Source of the DNA: Bacteroidota bacterium
GTDB lineage: Bacteria > Bacteroidota > Bacteroidia > Chitinophagales > LD1
NCBI GenBank assembly: GCA_947479455.1
Contig: CANJZE010000003.1
Coordinates: 84,956-148,955 of the forward strand
Direction: 5' to 3'
Length of the DNA stretch: 64,000 nucleotides
The notes beneath the pieces are model-generated. The model saw nothing but the letters and a program-made list of their open reading frames with translations, was not told the DNA's origin and did no database searches. Below are positions 63,199-64,000 of the stretch, piece after piece (position 1 is the first letter of the stretch; the number at the start of each line of letters is the position of its first letter). The position numbers and the translations under genes were made by a program.

Positions 63199-63233
63199 CA
63201 GAACTGAGTAAATTCGTTTGCAATAACTTTACA

Positions 63234-64000
63234 GTGTTCAATCAACTCAAACAATTTTTCGGTGGTAATAAGCAGGAAGAACCAACTTCTTCATTGACTG
63301 ACTTTAGTTTAATGGCGGTGGATATTCACTCGCATTTAATTCCGGGAATAGATGATGGGGTGAAAACATTGGAGGATTCCATTTCCATTTTACGCAAGTT
63401 TTCTGAATTGGGCTTTAAAAAAATTATCACTTCACCTCACGTAGTAAGCGATGGATACAATAACACTACCGAAATTATTTTAAGTGGCAGAGATAAAGTG
63501 CGCACTGCTATAAAGGAGAATAACATTCCTATTGAGTTTGATGCGGTGGCGGAGTACTATCTCGATGATTCGATGAATGAGAAGATCGAGAAAAAAGATT
63601 TGCTCACGCTAGGAAATAATTTTGTGTTGGTGGAGTTGTCTTATCTCACTAAAACAAACAACATCCGCGATTTGATTTATAAACTTCAGGTGGCAGGTTA
63701 CCGAGTTATTTTGGCGCATCCTGAACGCTATCCATATTTCTACGAAAAGGATTTTAAGGAATACACCGAGTTAAAAGACCGCAGCGTTTATTTTCAAATT
63801 AATTTAATGTCGCTGGTGGGTAAATATGGCAAAGGCGCAAAAGCAGTAGCCGAGAAAATGATTGATGAAAAAATGGTGAACTTTGTTGGCACTGATTTAC
63901 ACAATGAATCAAGTTTGGAAGTAATCAAATTGTGTTTGAAAGAAAAATATCTCGAAAAAATTCTGACTTACGACAAGTTGTTGAATAAAACTTTGGTGTC
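63234..64000 (+). CDS. CpsB/CapC-family tyrosine-protein phosphatase (PHP domain), partial
   Basis: This manganese-dependent PHP phosphatase usually dephosphorylates the bacterial tyrosine kinase that controls capsule export. The start is GTG 63234-63236 (VFNQLKQFFGGNKQEEP), which matches the short basic N-terminus of Bacteroidota homologues. PHP motifs are AVDIHSHLIPGIDDGVKTLE, KKIITSPHVVSDG, VILAHPERYPYFYEKDF and NFVGTDLHNESSLEVI. It begins 35 bp after the epimerase gene and is cut by the window edge after about 255 residues. A tyrosine kinase/Wzz-type gene is expected beyond the window. Confidence 0.9.
   Translation, partial: MFNQLKQFFGGNKQEEPTSSLTDFSLMAVDIHSHLIPGIDDGVKTLEDSISILRKFSELGFKKIITSPHVVSDGYNNTTEIILSGRDKVRTAIKENNIPIEFDAVAEYYLDDSMNEKIEKKDLLTLGNNFVLVELSYLTKTNNIRDLIYKLQVAGYRVILAHPERYPYFYEKDFKEYTELKDRSVYFQINLMSLVGKYGKGAKAVAEKMIDEKMVNFVGTDLHNESSLEVIKLCLKEKYLEKILTYDKLLNKTLV

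Overview
The window is chromosomal DNA from a member of the Bacteroidota. The evidence is: type IX secretion (T9SS) sorting domains of both type A and type B on giant secreted proteins, a PorP/SprF plus OmpA pair, a fused SecDF, an HU-CCDC81/SPOR protein, a TonB receptor with a carboxypeptidase-regulatory-like N-domain, and TAnnTTTG-type -7 promoter boxes in front of many genes. Base composition is AT-rich and even. I see no rRNA, prophage, integrase, transposase or CRISPR array. The genus cannot be read from the sequence alone.

Layout. 1-2.8 kb: the start of menA, a small hypothetical gene, a secreted protein and a T9SS type A protein. 2.8-8.4 kb (mostly minus): tRNA-Leu(GAG), a GIY-YIG nuclease remnant, a TonB-dependent receptor, rpe, a lipoprotein and an ammonium transporter. 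8.6-18 kb (plus): an HU/SPOR protein, a 1674-aa type B T9SS protein, an O-antigen-ligase-like protein with TPRs, and a type A T9SS protein whose sorting domain is frameshifted. 18-28 kb: an FGE-like protein, a GH88/GH105-type hydrolase, an M19 dipeptidase, PorP/SprF plus OmpA, isocitrate dehydrogenase and an L,D-transpeptidase. 28-43 kb, housekeeping: secDF, acyl-CoA dehydrogenase, lon, rplT, rpmI, an AsmA-like protein, rpsA, a YCII protein, a GSCFA protein and infC. 43-55 kb (minus): two giant T9SS proteins with SprB repeats, a DUF547/cytochrome P460 pair, a histidine-kinase remnant and an outer-membrane protein. 55-64 kb (plus): a polysaccharide precursor operon (wbpE, ugd, uxs, a four-helix-bundle gene, wbpD, a tviB-type dehydrogenase, rfbB, a tviC/wbpP-type epimerase and a CpsB/CapC-type phosphatase).

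The sugar genes fit together. Ugd and UXS give UDP-GlcA and UDP-xylose. The TviB-type dehydrogenase and TviC-type epimerase give UDP-HexNAc uronic acids. WbpE and WbpD give a 2,3-diacetamido uronic acid, and RfbB gives dTDP-4-keto-6-deoxyglucose. The WbpB oxidoreductase that should link the dehydrogenase to WbpE is not in the window, and neither is any glycosyltransferase.

The most unusual signal is a family of intergenic hairpins whose arms are tandem 7-8 bp words. They sit at most gene junctions of the sugar operon and at two other places. One of them encloses the four-helix-bundle (S23/IVP family) gene between about 33-bp inverted arms, which resembles an intervening-sequence-like element lodged in an mRNA operon. 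A nearby copy has the same arms but no gene. In several cases the array supplies the stop codon of the upstream gene.
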